Positions 47,102 to 59,300 of a stretch of 64,000 nucleotides of DNA are shown one piece after another. Numbering within the stretch: the stretch's first letter is position 1; every line of letters starts with the position of its first letter. The stretch is taken from NCBI RefSeq assembly GCF_900700375.1, contig NC_041724.1, forward strand, positions 2,830,123-2,894,122, read 5' to 3'. A model generated the notes under the pieces. It had not been told where the DNA came from and ran no database searches. It saw nothing but the letters and a program-made list of their open reading frames with translations. Made by a program: the position numbers and the translations under genes. Source of the stretch: Denticeps clupeoides. Its lineage: Eukaryota > Chordata > Actinopteri > Clupeiformes > Denticipitidae.

Positions 47102-47433
47102 TGTCAGGATTGCCTGCAGCTGGGCTCCACACCGGAATTTAATCCTGCCACCCCATAAATGCCGGAAGTTTCCGCCCGTTCGGGGTCGCTGGCATTTTCG
47201 TGAACTCGCTGCACGAACTTGACCTAGTTTTGTTTCATGCGTTTTGAGTTCTGGCAATCGCCACACGCCTACGGGTTTGTTTCAGTTCTTGATTTATTTT
47301 AAACTGTTTTTGGCCATCGCGCCATTGTTTCTTTGTATTTCTTTGAGTTTGTTTATTTGTTGTATAATAAAACCCCCTTCCCAGTATGTCAGACCTCTGC
47401 GCTTCCTTCCCCCGTAAGTCCGTAGTCGTGACA
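47102..47433 (+). repeat. 3' LTR of the element
   Basis: Same length and, by eye, the same sequence as the left LTR. It is followed by ATTTC, the right copy of the target duplication. Confidence 0.9.
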
Positions 47434-47757
47434 ATTTCATTTCAGTTCTTAGACATTGTTGATTACAAACTGGACTCATGTCATATTAATTCAATTGCAG
47501 ATATCTGATGAGTATGTCTAATAATAAATAACATGACTGAATCTAGAGTATCAATGTCACAAATAGAACTTTTTACATATTATGCAATAAAAAGAATGCA
47601 CATTGTGATACTTGAAAAGGATTTTAAAAAATTAAAATATTTGAAAAAATCCAGAGCAATAACCCATCAAAGAAAGTGTCTTTTGGAGTTGAAATGGAAA
47701 ACACCTTTTTGCATCAGCATGTTTATAATCTTCTGAAGAATAAAAATCGAATTGTAT

Positions 47758-47810
<53 letters not shown>

Positions 47811-49767
47811 TACAAATATACTATATTATATGCTATACAAACACGGAGATGCTGTTTGGGTATGTCACAGCGGAATCCACTGACCCAACATGACATTCGA
47901 TGGTGGGTCTGTCGAACCTTCACTACGAGGACACGTTAAACGGTGGCTGGTGGCGGGAGGTTTGTTTCGCGGCTCAGATCCCTCCCGTCGTTTGGGCGCC
48001 ACTTCGTTACTGTAGGGATGAGTCGGACACGCCACTTCACTGCAGGTGGGCTCTTTGCCATTGGCCCAGGTTGGCTGCTGTCCACATTTAAGGGCACATG
48101 TAGCGATCCCTGCAGAGTATCCAAGGGCATCGGCGTGGCGCTGCCGGGTCGACCTTGCAGCGGGCGCAGGGCAGAGATACGTGCCGTTTTTTTTTTTTTG
48201 CACTTATTGGCATTCGCCACCATCAGACTGTAAGATGGAGTTTAAAATGACACGTTTACATGTATGCAGATGGGCCAGAGGGATGCGTGCAGGGAAATAA
48301 GATGCAAAATATTGATTGCTGAGTAACTACAAAGCCTCGTGCAGCCGTGACATGCAGGGAGTATCAAAACCTCTCCTAATGAATCTGGCATTTCCACATT
48401 CAGCAGGATGCGTGGGGCAGCTGACACCCTATTTATCATCATCGCTCGCTCACTTCATCCCACATGCTCTTTGGGTCTGTCTGGTGCTTTGACTGTAGCC
48501 GTTTGGGCGTCTGCTGCGTAAATGTTAAACACTCAATTAAAGACAGGGTTCTGATTTCACTTCCTGATCACAGTTTGAAAGTGCATTTAAAATGGCCATG
48601 CACAAAATGCAAAGCATGAAACACCTGTCAGTAGCCGTTTTATAGTAGTGTGGGTAAATTTAATGCTCTGGTGCTCTAAAACATTACAAAGTAAGGGTGT
48701 GTGGAGAAAGATTTGCAAACGTAGCCTGCAGAAATGGAAGCTCTGCTCACAACATTTCAAATGAAGTGCGTTGTCGGTCCCATCACCAACAGCAATAACG
48801 CAGAAATGGAAATGTTCTCACCTGGAAAGCACCATACTGCATATTCTGCCAGGCTAATATGTTTTTAATGAGTATTTGAAAACTCACTTTGCTTTGGCAT
48901 CCATATCCAAGGACTTCATCAGTCAATAATAATGAAAAACTAAACGGTTTATAGAGACTGTAGTCATAAACAAGCATTAAACACTGGCATTCAGTGTATC
49001 AATGCTGGGGTTTGGTAATTTCTGACTACAAGAAGCACACGAACCTTGATCCAGTTAATAATCCTCCTTCAGCTCTACGGTTCTAAAATCTAAACATTTT
49101 CAATCCTTATTTCTGTAAATAAACAAAATTGTAACTTAGCTTCACTCAGAATAGTTACGTTGTGGAGTGTTTTCTACACTTACTGTTACTTCTTTCCTCT
49201 GCTAATTGATTCCAATATAAAAATATATAATTGCAATGGTTATCTGTTCCATGTACATGTGCATGATTAAGCGTAATTATTCTCTATGAATAGTATAAAG
49301 GGGGAAAAAAGCTAATTGAGTTTTCAGCAGCGCACAGCACGAACATCAATGGCCTAATTCTGGTTGGATCAAAAGGCACCGTAGTTTATTTAAATTGGTC
49401 GCCCTATTTTTTTTTTTAATACATTTTTCCCCCTGCAGTCAGCAGGATCCGGTCTCCTTGTCAAAAGACAAATTTTCTACAAGTAAGAATAATTCTGCTT
49501 GAATCAAACCAGTAAGGACAGCGTTCCCTTTGAATGTTATTTCATCAATGTCATTCTGGCACCCGTGTTAATGTTAAATGGAGCGTTCCACGTGAGCTGC
49601 CCACAGCAGGCTGGTCTGGGGGAACCATCACCGTCACTAGAACGGTGCAAGGATGAGACCATAAAGCCTTAAACAACACCTGGATCAACTAAGAATTTTT
49701 AGGAAAATAACTGGTAGAATATTCAGAATTCAGGCCCCTTGGCTAAAATATTATGGTGATAATTATG
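47434..49767. other. Intergenic
   Basis: No gene recognised. An (AT)n(AC)n microsatellite lies at 47,757-47,808 and T-runs near 48,187 and 49,410. Open frames are short. Confidence 0.5.
47757..47808. repeat. (AT)n(AC)n compound microsatellite
   Basis: An AT run followed directly by an AC run of about 16 units. Confidence 0.95.
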
Positions 49768-49945
49768 GTGGTGGTAGTAGCCTAGCAGGTAACATGCTCA
49801 GCTATGAAACACAAGAGCCCAAAGTCCCAGGTTCGAACCCCTGAGCAAGACACTTAACCCTGAGTGTCTCCAGGGGGGCTGTCCCTGTACCTACTGATTG
49901 TAAGGCGCTCTGGATAAGGACGTCGGATAAATGCCGCAATGCTTT
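49768..49945 (+). mobile_element. tRNA-derived SINE, family A
   Basis: GGTGGTAGTAGCCTAGCAGG, CCCAGGTTCGAACCCC, GAGCAAGACACTTAACCCTGAG, CTGATTGTAAGGCGCTCTGG and GGATAAATGCCGCAATGC occur in order. The ACTACCATTGTGTCC block is deleted. Confidence 0.8.
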
Positions 49946-50587
49946 AGCAAGGCAGTGCAGGGTTTATTATAGAAGTGTGAGTAATAAATTGGTGAACTGG
50001 ACTTTTTTTTTTTTTTTGTCCAAAATCCGAGTTGCAAATGAATCCTGTGGTATGGTGGCTGTTACTGGGGATTTTTAGATGTACCCTGTTGAAACGGCAC
50101 ACTAAACTAAATTTCCAACCCTTTCCTGAAAAGCGGCACCTCATCTAACAGGCACTTATTGGCATGCGGCTCCACTCGTAATCCTGCTGCCAGTGAGGAG
50201 AAGACGCTCTGGGTGGAAGAAAAAAAAAAAACGCGAGGGACTCATCAGGGCCGCGTGGCTGTGAGCAAAAAAGGCGGTCGGCCGCTCACTTTTTCTTTCT
50301 TATCTTGCTCCATGCAGACGCATGTGTCCGCGTGTGCAGGCGTTGGCAGTGCCTCTGGATTAAGCATTTCGGTGGCTTGCGCCGCAATTCCGGACCTGAG
50401 CCTTTCACACCCGCGAAGGAGAGATGCAGTGGCTGGTGAGGAGCAACAGGGCTTTCACTGCGTTCGGCCTTTTTCTTTTTTAAATCTGGCAACGTGTATT
50501 TCTGGAGATAAAAACTTGATGAAGCATTGCCGTGCCCAACCTAGAGAATAAACGTGTTATTTGTGAGGCAGACGAAATTCGGTCTGA
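49946..50587. other. Intergenic
   Basis: No gene recognised. A T-run lies at 50,004-50,018. The 130-codon frame at 50,159-50,551 shows no family motif. Confidence 0.45.
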
Positions 50588-51010
50588 CAACAACAACAAC
50601 AACATTTATTTCTTATATAGCCCAAAATCACATACAGTATGTCTCAATGGGCTTTGACAGGCCCTACAGTTGACACCCCCCACACTTGACCCTTCTGCAC
50701 ACAAGGAAAAACTCCACACAATAAAACTCTGTGATAGAGAGAGGGACCCCCTTCCAGGGTAGAGTGAGCCTGCAAATGGTGTCAGTGCAGGGTTGGGGAT
50801 GATATAATAATAAGTCCTACAGTTGTAGGGTTGGAGAAGTCCAGGATGTAGTCAGTGTCATGGTCTAGATTACGTGTCCATAATGATGTTACTGGTCCAT
50901 GTGAAGATCCCTGAAGCTGTAGTTGGTGGTGGTGGTGGCTGTGGTGACCCTCTGGTTTGTTTCATTGTATGTCCTTGTTTAGCAGTTGTCAGGAACCAGG
51001 ATTTATTTGC
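50588..51010 (-). mobile_element. LINE 3' UTR fragment (same family as 1-1003)
   Basis: (ACA)n, then TTTATTTCTTATATAGCCC, ATACAGTATGTCTCAATGGG, GACCCCCTTCCAGGGTAGAG and TAGTCAGTGTCATGGTCTAG, is the reverse complement of about 600-1,003. Only the 3' UTR is present, as expected of a 5'-truncated LINE copy. Confidence 0.8.
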
Positions 51011-52577
51011 TGGTCTCTTCACTTACGTCTTCTTTAAACAGACCTAAGGATTCGTTCAGATCCAAATTTATAAATCCAAAAATCTCAAATTTCAGAATGA
51101 CTACACATCCCTGCTAAATACGCCTTCGTACGTTCCCCATTTTCTGGTCTGTTTGGCATCGTCTACATCCCAGAAGAGCGGGTTTAATATAGCCATTGGC
51201 CAGAAAATTGTGAAACTCAGCTGTCCAGCACAAGTATAATGACTTCCTCGCACCTCATCTCGGGCCAGATTGACTTTGGCTCAGCGTGCAGCCTGGCAGC
51301 ACCAAAAGAAAAGAACCCCAATGGCAGAGCATTTTACTTTTCATTCATCATCACTCATTATGTGCCTAACAGCTGGTGACATGAGGAATGTGTCCTCATG
51401 GTGACGGATCTCTTCATCCACGTCCGTCTGCTTCGGCCCATTAGCCCTGGAGATGGGACAACGTCTGCAGCAAATGCCTTCCCGGGGTTTCGGTAATCCT
51501 GCCCGTCTTCCATCCCCGTTCGCTCCGCCTTCTCTCGGCGCAACACTTGCGTACGTTTCCGACGGCCATTCAAACAGATGCGAAGCCGAGCCATGAAATG
51601 TGGAATCATCGCCTCTCTGGTGGAAATAAAAATGCATATTAAATCCACATGAATGTTCCTCATTTCATGCTGGACTTCGGGACTTCTGGCACATTAAAAG
51701 GCTGAGGGCCCATAGATGGTAAAATATTGGTTTTCTAGCAGCAGCATTGGCAGTCTTTGCCGTACGGACTGCTACAGATCTCAATGGTTGATTTAACATC
51801 CTATATCGCATATCGCCCCCCCCCCTACTAATTTATTCATGGCCTCACCAGGAAAGCATCCTCCGAAATGCGCAATTGACCTTTAAATCAACTCTTGAGT
51901 TAGACGCTGAAAGGAATCCCGGTTGGTGGCAGCACGGGTGAGCTGCTGGGTAAATGTGCCTTTCGGCTCTCTTTAAAAAGCCAAAAAAAATTGCAGTGAA
52001 AAAAGGAACAAAGAATGAGGTCCAATTCTGATGACTAGATGTGTTTTATTTGGAGGTGCACGGCAGTGGAAGATTCCACGGATCTGGGGAATCAAATCCT
52101 GCCTGTGAGTTAGATCCAGAGAAAGAAGGCCGAGGGCTGCTGAACCGCGGGACGCTTTTTTGGACCGGGGACAAAAACAACACAATGCGTTCACAGCGCA
52201 TTTGCCAAAATATTTCAAATCTTTCGTCAAATCTGAATACAGAACAAGTATATCGGCAGTTTGGTCTTGTGCATGCACATATTGTCAGGCGTACTAACTA
52301 CATTAACATGTTTTTACAGAAAATCGGAATTACCGTGTCCTTCTACGTCCAGTCGCGACGTAGCTTTAACTTTAAAGTTTTAATAACCTGACAGGGATTT
52401 ACGGATCTCACCATTTAAGGTTCACAAGGTCAGACGAGAGAACAGCAACACTTTGAAGGATCTAGTTCCGTCAGAGTTTCTTCTTGCAGCAACATCTGCA
52501 GCAGGATCCGTGAAATGAGTCTTCAGTCTTCAGCACGTGCGGTGTGGTCCATCTTGAGTGCACTTCACTTCCTGTCA
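51011..52577. other. Intergenic
   Basis: No gene recognised. A C-run lies near 51,817-51,826. Frames at 51,341-51,663 (minus) and 52,041-52,391 (plus) show no family motif. Confidence 0.45.
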
Positions 52578-52652
52578 CTAGGACTGTTGGTCTAACGGTT
52601 AACGCGACGGACTTGTAAGTGGACGGCTGCGGGTTCGAGTTCGGTAGCCGGC
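52578..52652 (+). repeat. tRNA-like sequence (threonine-type anticodon TGT), probably SINE head or pseudogene
   Basis: TTGGTCTAACGGTTAACGCG fits a box A/D-arm and GGGTTCGAGTTCGG a box B/T-arm. CTTGTAA fits an anticodon loop reading TGT. The acceptor and T stems do not pair well, so a working tRNA gene is unlikely. Confidence 0.4.
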
Positions 52653-52678
52653 ACTGAGTCAACGTCTGAGTCAAAAAA

Positions 52679-52796
52679 AGGTCGCCGGTTCGAATCCCGA
52701 TCCGCCAAGGTGCCACTGAGCAAAGCTGCTCACTCAGGTGACGGGTCAAAAGCAGAAGACATGTTTCTCAGTGTTTCACAATGACAATCACTTTCC
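52679..52796 (+). mobile_element. tRNA-derived SINE, family B (shortened)
   Basis: GTCGCCGGTTCGAATCCCGA, CAAGGTGCCACTGAGCAAAG, GCTCACTCAGGTGACGGGT and CACAATGACAATCACTTT are present. The head and the GTCCCCACACACTGC block are missing. Confidence 0.75.
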
Positions 52797-55700
52797 TGGT
52801 AAATCTGCCGCGTGAAAAGCAGGACACGGGTTTCTACTCTCTTCTACAGCGTAGCTTTTCCATCCGAAGGAGCCTCATCAGCGAATCTCCACCAGTTTGG
52901 ACCCCTCGATCCCCCCGTGCCTGAGGGCTTGCGCGCCAGCCAAGCGGCTCAGAACCCTCCAGTAAAGTCAGCAGAGATGGAAGAGACTTGGGGCCCGGCT
53001 GCGCTCCGGTGTTGAAAGCGCGCTGGAAAAGTGGCACGTTTCGGGCGACCCGGCGGCCCGGGTTCGGCGTCTGCATATAAAGCACAATCGCGGTCCCTGC
53101 GGTGAGCGGAATCTTCTGCGGCCACTTGGCTTTTCGTGAGCCGGAAACTGCGGCGAGAAAAAATTAGCATTTCCATTAACGGGCAGTGGCAGGGCGCAGA
53201 GCGCCAGAGTCCGAGCATGAAAGGCCGCGCGAGATGTTCCTCTGGGACTCATTAGCATCCTGGGCCTGAGAAGCACCCGCGTGGCGCGGAGACGGTGAAC
53301 GGCGCATAATCACCTCTGATTATGAAAGCCTTGTTGACCTTGCGCCGCTCGTCTGACAGGCCTTCGGCGATACCGCACACTCCGGCAGAAGTGCGAGGCT
53401 ATTTTTTGATGGGCGGCAGATGGTTTGATGAATGCGCTCGGCTGCATCGGGGGGGGGGGGGGGGGGGGGGGTGGGGGTGGGGGCACGACATCGGCAGGAC
53501 GGCATGTTTCCTCGCCGTTCTCGCACCTACTGCTTCAGTGTCAGAGGTTCTGCAGATGGAGCGCTGAGCATTGGGAGGATGGGGTGCGGATGAAACAGCA
53601 GCAGGGTCGTGGAACGGGGCGGCGGAGAAGTTATTAGCTCGGTGGAATGGGATGGGCGACGCCCGCCACGCTGTTTGGTAACATACGCCGCAAGGAGCCA
53701 TCCTGTCATGAATGATGGCTGCCTGGGTCTGCATATTCACTCTGAAGTCTTGTCTACTAGGTTTAATATGAATTTGAATAAAAAAATATCGCCCCATACA
53801 ATTCAGCGATCAACTCATAACTTAGACCTCTGCTTAACGAGGTCTATTTAAATACTTGCAGAAGGAATTATGGCCGATAATTAGAGTGCTTTATGGGCGT
53901 CACTCCTCAGGGGTTTTATGGGAGCAGGAACGCTATATGGACCTGGACGTAAACCGTAGCGCCCTCTGGTGGCCGAAACTCATCTACAGCTCCATCGGGG
54001 TAATTTATCAATAAAGAAAAAAAAATTGCGCTGCAAGCATGAACATTCATAAGTCGTCCATCTCAGTGGGGTTTTACCTTTTTACACAAAGCACATCAGG
54101 GTATGTAATTTATCATTATACAAAACCAGCTGTGACGTTAAAAAATACACACAAAGACGTTTTTAATATACTATTGTGAATACCAACACTGGGATTATAT
54201 AATTTTTTTTTCATATAATATTTTTGGATTATTGCCCAGCCCTAGTATGAAATCAGTGTTTAGATGATATATGCACTCATTGTTTGGTGATAATTAGCAT
54301 TTTTAATGGACTCCATGGCCCATGATGACCCTTCTAACGTAGTTCTGGAGCAAATGGATCTTGACCTTGTGCAGTCAGCAGGCTCCTGTGTTCCTGCTTC
54401 ACAGAGCTACACTGCGAATCAAAGACAAATGGAGGCTGGCGAGGGAAAGAGCGTCTCCCGCTGACAGACAGACAGACGTGGATCTACGCAGATGCACACT
54501 GCAGCAGAACCTCCCCTCGTACATCAGCCATTTCATGTACCTCGCTGCTTTCCCAGGAGCGGCTTCACTGTTTTCATTTCCGCCTGCGCGCCACATCAAA
54601 CATGAGCACAAACGCTGGGAATTGCAGTCTGGGGATTTCATTTTTAATTTTTTTTTTTTTTCATATGTTGCTCCTTTTTTTTTTTCTCTCCCAGCAGAAC
54701 ATCACAACATCACAGTTTCCAAGCGTATACTTTAAACCGAATTTCTTCCAGAAACCACAGTAGGCCAGATATACTGTGTATAAAAAAAATGCAGAGCTTA
54801 ACCCAAAACCTGGAATTCATCTTTAATATACGGCACCCTTACTTAATAATAAGCATCTTTCTGATTTTAACTTTTTTTAATCAGCAGCAGTAATGGAGAT
54901 GATGAGAACAGAACAACATCTGCTCGTAGGATGGCGAAATGACATTCAGAAAGCATGTTCATTCGGAACCAGCAGGGGGGAATTTAAACCGAATGAGAGA
55001 GAAGCGCTTCACTTTCAACAGATGTTGTCCACGATTGCCCTGAAATCGCGATATTGTTGATTCTGCGAAGAAGAAGAAGAATATCAGTAGCCTTCTGTAT
55101 AGCTTTTAAATTACATATCCATAAATCATGTATCGCTAGACGAAGCACCACTATTTATTACTTTCTCAGCTATCAGAAAATCAAGCATTACATGTTTGGT
55201 ATATTAATCATGTAATTTTAAATATTAATAGTCATTAATAGTCATGTAAATTAATAATAATTGGTCCATATTTGGTCCAGTGTGAACGGAATTTAAGCAC
55301 CATCAGGTAAATTGGAAGAAAATTAAACTGAAGCTTGTTCATCTGCAACGGACCATTATCCAGCATGTAATGAGAGTGGCGTCGTTTCGTTGCAGTCCGT
55401 GTGTTTTAACCAAAACGGCTGATTCTACACAACTTTATACCGAAATGACGCCACATGTCCACCAAAGCTCAGTTGAGATGCCACCATTTAACAAAGTCGT
55501 TCTCATTTATTGAAGTAAAACCTAATGTTAGCAAGACAGCTCCAACTTAGAAAGCCTTTTTGAAAGATCTTTTGTGCGAAATGTCTCTGGCCTTGTGAAC
55601 CTAGCGGAGCGCCATCTGCTGAACAGCCCGAGCGGCAGTAAAGAACGGGCTGTGTGTTTATTAGTGCAGATTTTAACATCAAGTGTGGAAATGAATGTGG

Positions 55701-56365
55701 AATTGTAACATTTCACTTTTTTTTCTAATAGGTAGATATTCAATGAGCTTAAGTTATTTTACATTTGGAGGTGAGGGCCACATTTTACATTTGGAGGTGA
55801 GGGCATCAACACATTTAATTTTTTATGTAAATCTGGATCCACTCGTTAAAAATACACCATGCTATTGTTCATTAGTGGGATTTTGAAAAAATGATAGAAA
55901 TCTTTGCAGTGTTTAACATTAGACCATAGGTGGTGCTGTTTGTGAGGCTAGCTGAAAGGCATTGTCTAATGATTTAATCTCTTTACATTCCTGTATGATT
56001 TTATCCGGTCTTGAATCAAATGTGGACATTGTAAGACTTTGTATTATCCATTTCAGGGACACATGAAGGTGGTATGACAGGTCGGCTATTTATTTATGTC
56101 ACAAATAAATACTGTCATGCTGTTAGGAACATTTCAAATACATTAAATGACCCAAAAAAAACATGCATTTATCGTAAAAACTTTGATGTCAAAAGATGAC
56201 TCTTGAACAAAGTTTTATACTTTTTTTTTTTTTTGATGGCAGAAAGATTCATGCCAACAGTGAATAAAATGACAGTTTATGATGGAGCCGTTGGGCTCAA
56301 AACACGTCTCCCAATATTTCTGGGTGTTTGTGAGAACCCGGCTGCAGACTCGGCTTCAGTCACAG
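52797..56365. other. Intergenic / 3' flank of the myozenin gene
   Basis: No gene recognised. 52,850-53,290 is GC-rich and complex, followed by a G-tract at 53,449-53,483. The rest is AT-rich. TTTACATTTGGAGGTGAGGGC is duplicated in tandem at about 55,760-55,803. The region just below 56,366 would hold the myozenin 3' UTR. Confidence 0.45.
53449..53483 (+). repeat. Poly-G tract
   Basis: Twenty-three consecutive G bases, then GTGGGGGTGGGGG, which could form a G-quadruplex. Runs this long are also hard to sequence, so the exact length is uncertain. Confidence 0.9.
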
Positions 56366-59300
56366 TCACAGATCGGTGGACTCGGGGTTGTAGTCTGTCC
56401 CCCATCCCCGGGGGGCTCTGTTAAAGTTGGGCCGCCGAGCCATGCGGTCCGGTGTGAAGCTGGGGAGGTTCTGAGTGTCCAGCGACTCGAAGGCCATTAC
56501 TGGGACCACCCTCTTACTGGTCATGGGACCTCCGAAGGGCGTGGCGGCTCTGGGGGGATGAAGAGATGAAGGATAACATTTAGAGCGTTTACCAGACGCC
56601 CTTAACCAGAGCGACTTACAATCAGTAGTTACAGGGACAGTCCCCCCCCTGGAGACACTCAGGGTTAAGTGTCTTGCTCAGGGACACAATGCTAGTAAGT
56701 GGGATTTGAACCTGGGTCTTCTGGCTCATAGGCGAGTGCGAGTAGGCTAGGCTACTTGAGTAAAACCAGGACAATTGGTGCACTTGCGCTCAGGACAAAA
56801 CTGAGTGATGACGAAAGACACTCAAGCGATCCCAATTCTCATCGTCAGGAAATATCTTCCAGATTCCGGGCCCATCTTGCAAAGTTTGGAATACCGAGTG
56901 GAAATGTGGCCTTGGGTCAGTAGACGCTGGCCGAAGTGCTAATTGTGACGGTAATTTGATAACCTTTCACAGTTCTCATCAAGTCTATTTTCAGCGTATG
57001 ATGGCAGGCTGCTGAACAGCCCTGAAATCTGGAGAGGTTTTTTTTTTTTTTGTTGTATGGAATTCTAACACAACATTCCATCACGATTCAAGATTCATTT
57101 GTCACATGAATAGTTCTAGCATTACAACATGAAGTGAAATGCATCCTGAACTGCTCTGCTTTGGCTGTGCATAGTTAAAGTCATATGATCAAAATCATAT
57201 TTTAATATAAATAAAATAGAATGAATAATGAAAAATATATATATCAAGCTAAAATGCAAGCAAATCTGTTTTTTTTTAAACACAGACATCACTGGCTCCT
57301 GGTTATGGACTCTACCAGTGAAGCAGTAACTGATTGAGGGCAGTGACGAGAGAATCAATTCCAAAAATAATTCCATTTGAAAAAAAAAAAACACGTCCTG
57401 TGGTAGTCCCAGTTGCAATCAACCGACAATATTGGGTTGATACAGAGCCCGATTCACCACCAGGGTAGGATCCTGGACGTTCAAGAGGGACGACCGCACT
57501 GCCACCTCACCTGTTGAAGCACCTGTAGTTGGCGGCCTGCAGCGCCTGCTGCGCCTGTGGGAGCTGGCCGTTTAGAGGGGACAGCAGCTCCACGTCGTCT
57601 CCCAGCGCCTCCTGCCAGGGTGAGCAGTAAGACTTTGGGATGACGGTGGCGTTGAACTTCTCCCGGGGGATTTCCTTCAGAGGCCCTGAATAGCCTGTGA
57701 ATGAAATGTATGGATTTCATCTCCTTGACGATTCCAGACTGAGACAGGAGCGCTGTTACCTGGAGCGAGGACGTTGGGACTGCCTTTCTTAGCCACCATG
57801 TTTTTTAGGGTCGTGACAAGGCAGTGCTTCCCGGGCACGATGTTGGCGAGATTCTCCTTATCCACTCTCAACTCGGGGACGATCTGTGTTGGATTCAGGT
57901 TTTGCTGCTCCTGCAAAATGCATAGAATGTGCTGTTATATATAGTTTAAACGTGAAATTCGAGTTCTTTAAAAAGAAATGGGTCCACTCAGGCACCTCAG
58001 TGGATCGGGATTCGAACCGGCAACCTTCTGATTACGGGGCCGCTTCCTTAACCGCTAGGCCACCCCACTGCCACCACTGCCCCACTGGTGGCCTAGCAGG
58101 TAAGGAAGCGGACTCGTAATGGGAATGTTGCGATTCGAATCCTTGACCAAGGCTCCTGGATTGAGTGTAGTCCTAGACTAGAAGCATTTTTAAATGGTAA
58201 ACACAAACACATGATCCACTTTCTGAAATTTCCCGTCATTTCTGTTCATTTTTTTTGCAACCTTCCATTGCGTCCGTGAGCTGCATTATGAAGTGCCGTG
58301 TCTTACATATATACCAGCGGCTGGGCCCGCTGTGCTTTCGAGGGTGAAGCGCTCCACCCTCCTCTGCCTCTCCTGGAACATCCGGGACCCTCTGTTGGAC
58401 GACAGGTTCAGCTCTTCCATCTGCAGGTCTTTGGGCGTGCTGACTTTCCTTCCCAGGTCCAGCTTTTCTGATGCACACAGTTGCACAAAAGGCCACTTAT
58501 TCATAATTCGGGAATAAACGTCACAGCGTTACGAAATAAACCCTGACCTGCACCTTGAACTGGGTATTACCGCGTCTGCAGGGTCTTTTAATTGCAGATG
58601 CATCTCTCAGGGATTAGGACATTAAGACGCGCATGATTTAAAATGGCCTCGGCGGATTGTGATGAAAAGCCGCCTCCTGTTTGTTGTGGATGTTCTGTTG
58701 CCTGGACGGCCAGCGCGTCTATAAATAGGCCAACGTGGTACAAGAGGAAGTTTGATGGTGGCAGGTTTGGCACATTGGTTCCTGCAGCCTCATCAGCAGC
58801 GGCGAGAAAAATGCCGCTGCTGTCGCCATCTAAACATCTAAAACTCAGGAGGTCATTTATCAGGAAAAAGAAGGTCTGGAGACACACAGAACGACCGAGG
58901 TGACATCATCTACTGGCTCAGGTGGCAGCAGTGAGGGGAACGTTCAGATGTTTCTAGCCAACCTACGTCACCAACAAGAATAGCCACAGTTGACAGGTCA
59001 ACATAGTGAATTAAATAGAAACCCCTCAAGACGCGTTTGGTGCGTCTACTGCAGAGGCGGGTTGATTTGATTTGAAACTCACACGATGTCAATTATCCAG
59101 ACTTTTTGAGTTTGGTGGGTTTTATGGTTGAACCCAAAGTCAATCAGTTGGACAGTAGATAATGAGAAATTTACAGGACTGCGCCTAGATGATGGTCATC
59201 ATGGCCCAGTTTTAAAATCCTTTTCCAAATGGTCGGTGATGCAATGCTGGCAGAAGATATTTGAAATTGCTCTTTTCGGGAACACTGCCTGGAGAAATAT

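Larger units (their letters stand above)
43782..47433 (+). mobile_element. Young non-autonomous LTR retrotransposon, probably Ty3/Gypsy-derived
   Basis: Two 332-bp direct LTRs (43,782-44,113 and 47,102-47,433) begin TGTCAGG and end GTGACA. By eye they are identical. A 5-bp target duplication, ATTTC, flanks the element (43,777-43,781 and 47,434-47,438). A purine tract (47,089-47,098) precedes the right LTR. The roughly 3-kb interior is very GC-rich and has no protease, reverse transcriptase or integrase. One stretch near 45,300-45,400 (LGSAWGWSAALWQQGE...FRDFQQRLRAEFDRP) resembles a Gypsy-type gag capsid fragment. The element looks structurally whole at its ends, non-autonomous inside and very young. 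It probably depends on enzymes from a related element elsewhere. Confidence 0.85.

Noticed and set aside
45464-47266. 600-codon minus-strand frame
   Set aside because: Generated by the 45-bp repeat and the right LTR. It has no protein-like features.
52578-52652. Functional threonine tRNA gene
   Set aside because: Box A, box B and an anticodon-like loop are present, but the acceptor and T stems do not pair properly and SINE sequence follows directly.
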